From JABDJL01 sp963664065 (GTDB lineage: Bacteria > Pseudomonadota > Gammaproteobacteria > Xanthomonadales > SZUA-36): a stretch of 64,000 bases of DNA. The notes under the pieces were generated by a model. It was given only the letters and a program-made list of their open reading frames with translations. It searched no databases and was not told the DNA's origin. The first letter of the stretch is position 1, and every line of letters starts with the position of its first letter. Both the position numbers and the translations under genes were made by a program. Positions 63,198 through 64,000 of this stretch are shown in pieces. The stretch lies in NCBI GenBank assembly GCA_963664065.1, contig OY760942.1:1302001-1366000 (forward strand), written 5' to 3'.

Positions 63198-64000
63198 ATG
63201 AACAAAAAAACCGTCCTTACAGGCATCAGCACCACCGGAACACCCCATCTGGGCAACTATGTCGGCGCTATTAAACCAGCGATTGAGGCAAGCCGTTCAA
63301 CACGGGTGGAATCGTATTACTTCCTCGCGGATTTACATGCGCTGATCAAATGCCATGATCCCGAACTGGTGCAGCAATCCACATTGGAAATTGCAGCAAC
63401 CTGGCTGGCCCTGGGGCTCAACACTGACAGTGCAACTTTTTACCGGCAATCTGACGTGCCGGAGATCAGTGAATTGACCTGGCTGCTAAGCTGCCATACG
63501 GCCAAGGGCCTGATGAACAGGGCACATGCCTACAAGGCAGCTGTGCAGGGAAATATTGAAGCCGGTGAAGACCCGGATTTTGCCCTGAATTTGGGCCTGT
63601 TTTCCTACCCGGTTCTGATGGCGGCCGACATACTGATGTTCAAAGCCAATGAAGTTCCGGTCGGGCGCGACCAGGTTCAACACCTGGAGATGGCGCGCGA
63701 TATTGCCCAGCGTTTCAATCATAATTTCAGCGAATTGTTTGTGCTTCCCGAGGCCGTTATTGATGAAAATGTGGCAGTGTTGCCAGGCCAGGATGGCCGG
63801 AAAATGTCCAAGAGTTATCACAACACCATCCCGATATGGGCGCCGGAAAAGAAATTGCGCAAATCCATCATGCGGATCGTAACCAATTCATTGGAGCCTG
63901 GTGAGCCCAAGCAGACTGATGGCTCTGCCCTGTATGCCATTTTCGCGGCATTTGCCGGCAAACAACAACGCGAAGAAATGAAATCTGCGTTTGCACAAGG
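63198..64000 (+). CDS. trpS: Tryptophan--tRNA ligase, 5' part
   Basis: Charges tRNA-Trp. The window ends inside the gene; about 267 of some 330-390 residues are seen. The class I signatures are present: STTGTPHLGNYVGA (HIGH variant) and GRKMSKSYHNTI (KMSKS). ATG 63198 follows a short divergent region shared with the outer-membrane-like gene. Confidence 0.95.
   Translation, partial: MNKKTVLTGISTTGTPHLGNYVGAIKPAIEASRSTRVESYYFLADLHALIKCHDPELVQQSTLEIAATWLALGLNTDSATFYRQSDVPEISELTWLLSCHTAKGLMNRAHAYKAAVQGNIEAGEDPDFALNLGLFSYPVLMAADILMFKANEVPVGRDQVQHLEMARDIAQRFNHNFSELFVLPEAVIDENVAVLPGQDGRKMSKSYHNTIPIWAPEKKLRKSIMRIVTNSLEPGEPKQTDGSALYAIFAAFAGKQQREEMKSAFAQ

Noticed and set aside
1..64000. CRISPR array
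   Set aside because: No regularly spaced repeats with unique spacers were seen in any intergenic region.

Overview
The window reads as a chromosomal segment of a free-living, probably marine gammaproteobacterium. The signs are a zapA-6S RNA-5-formyl-THF cyclo-ligase block, aerobic ubiquinone hydroxylases (Coq7, UbiH and a UbiH paralogue), a TrpE whose N-terminus aligns with proteobacterial forms, and the 'dedicated sortase' module typical of marine Proteobacteria. A closer placement would be a guess.

Layout. 0-9.5 kb: two secreted or propeller proteins; a class GN sortase with its VIT/vWA substrate on the minus strand, divergent from a response regulator/histidine kinase pair; then a type IV pilin. 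9.7-17.3 kb: trpE-trpG-trpD-trpC, an interrupted gene, coq7, a broken DUF481 gene, a [2Fe-2S] ferredoxin, rplM-rpsI and tRNA-Gln(CUG). 17.6-40 kb: an accessory zone with three complete identical 1504-bp IS3-family elements (A 18363-19866, B 30510-32013, C 32616-34119), a 290-bp fragment of a fourth (D 39352-39641), remnants of other IS3 elements, and many broken genes. Broken genes include an aldehyde dehydrogenase, an MFS carrier, an MBL-rhodanese hydrolase, a HigB-like toxin and an alpha/beta hydrolase. Intact cargo includes a three-gene minus-strand cassette (NTP transferase-LicD fusion, CDP-alcohol phosphotransferase, histidine phosphatase), dapA, hom, an ArsR-rhodanese regulator with a paired operator, and a GNAT enzyme. 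40-47.3 kb: a TauE/SafE permease and a lower kynurenine pathway cluster. kynU and the ACMS decarboxylase are on the minus strand; the semialdehyde dehydrogenase, 3-hydroxyanthranilate dioxygenase, an aspartate-dehydrogenase-like protein and a PhzF-family protein are on the plus strand. 47.3-52.7 kb: a large secreted metalloprotease, a cytochrome c, a TlpA-like lipoprotein and a small exported protein. 53-64 kb: housekeeping block rpiA, EVE protein, 5-FCL, 6S RNA, zapA and a coiled-coil partner (minus strand), then UPF0149-pepP-ubiH-ubi paralogue-cysK (plus strand), a LysR remnant, a START-like protein, an outer-membrane-like protein and the 5' part of trpS.

Most notable items: (1) the kynurenine cluster, where AspDH-like and PhzF-like proteins sit in the place of the usual 2-aminomuconate deaminase branch; (2) the NTP transferase-LicD / CDP-alcohol phosphotransferase / phosphatase cassette, which looks like a surface phospho-alcohol decoration system; (3) a serine carboxypeptidase that has lost its nucleophile segment; (4) an ArsR-rhodanese regulator with intact operators whose divergent target operon is decayed; (5) IS insertions that captured a gene fragment and a toxin remnant. 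All functions are inferred from sequence motifs read by eye; no database search was run.
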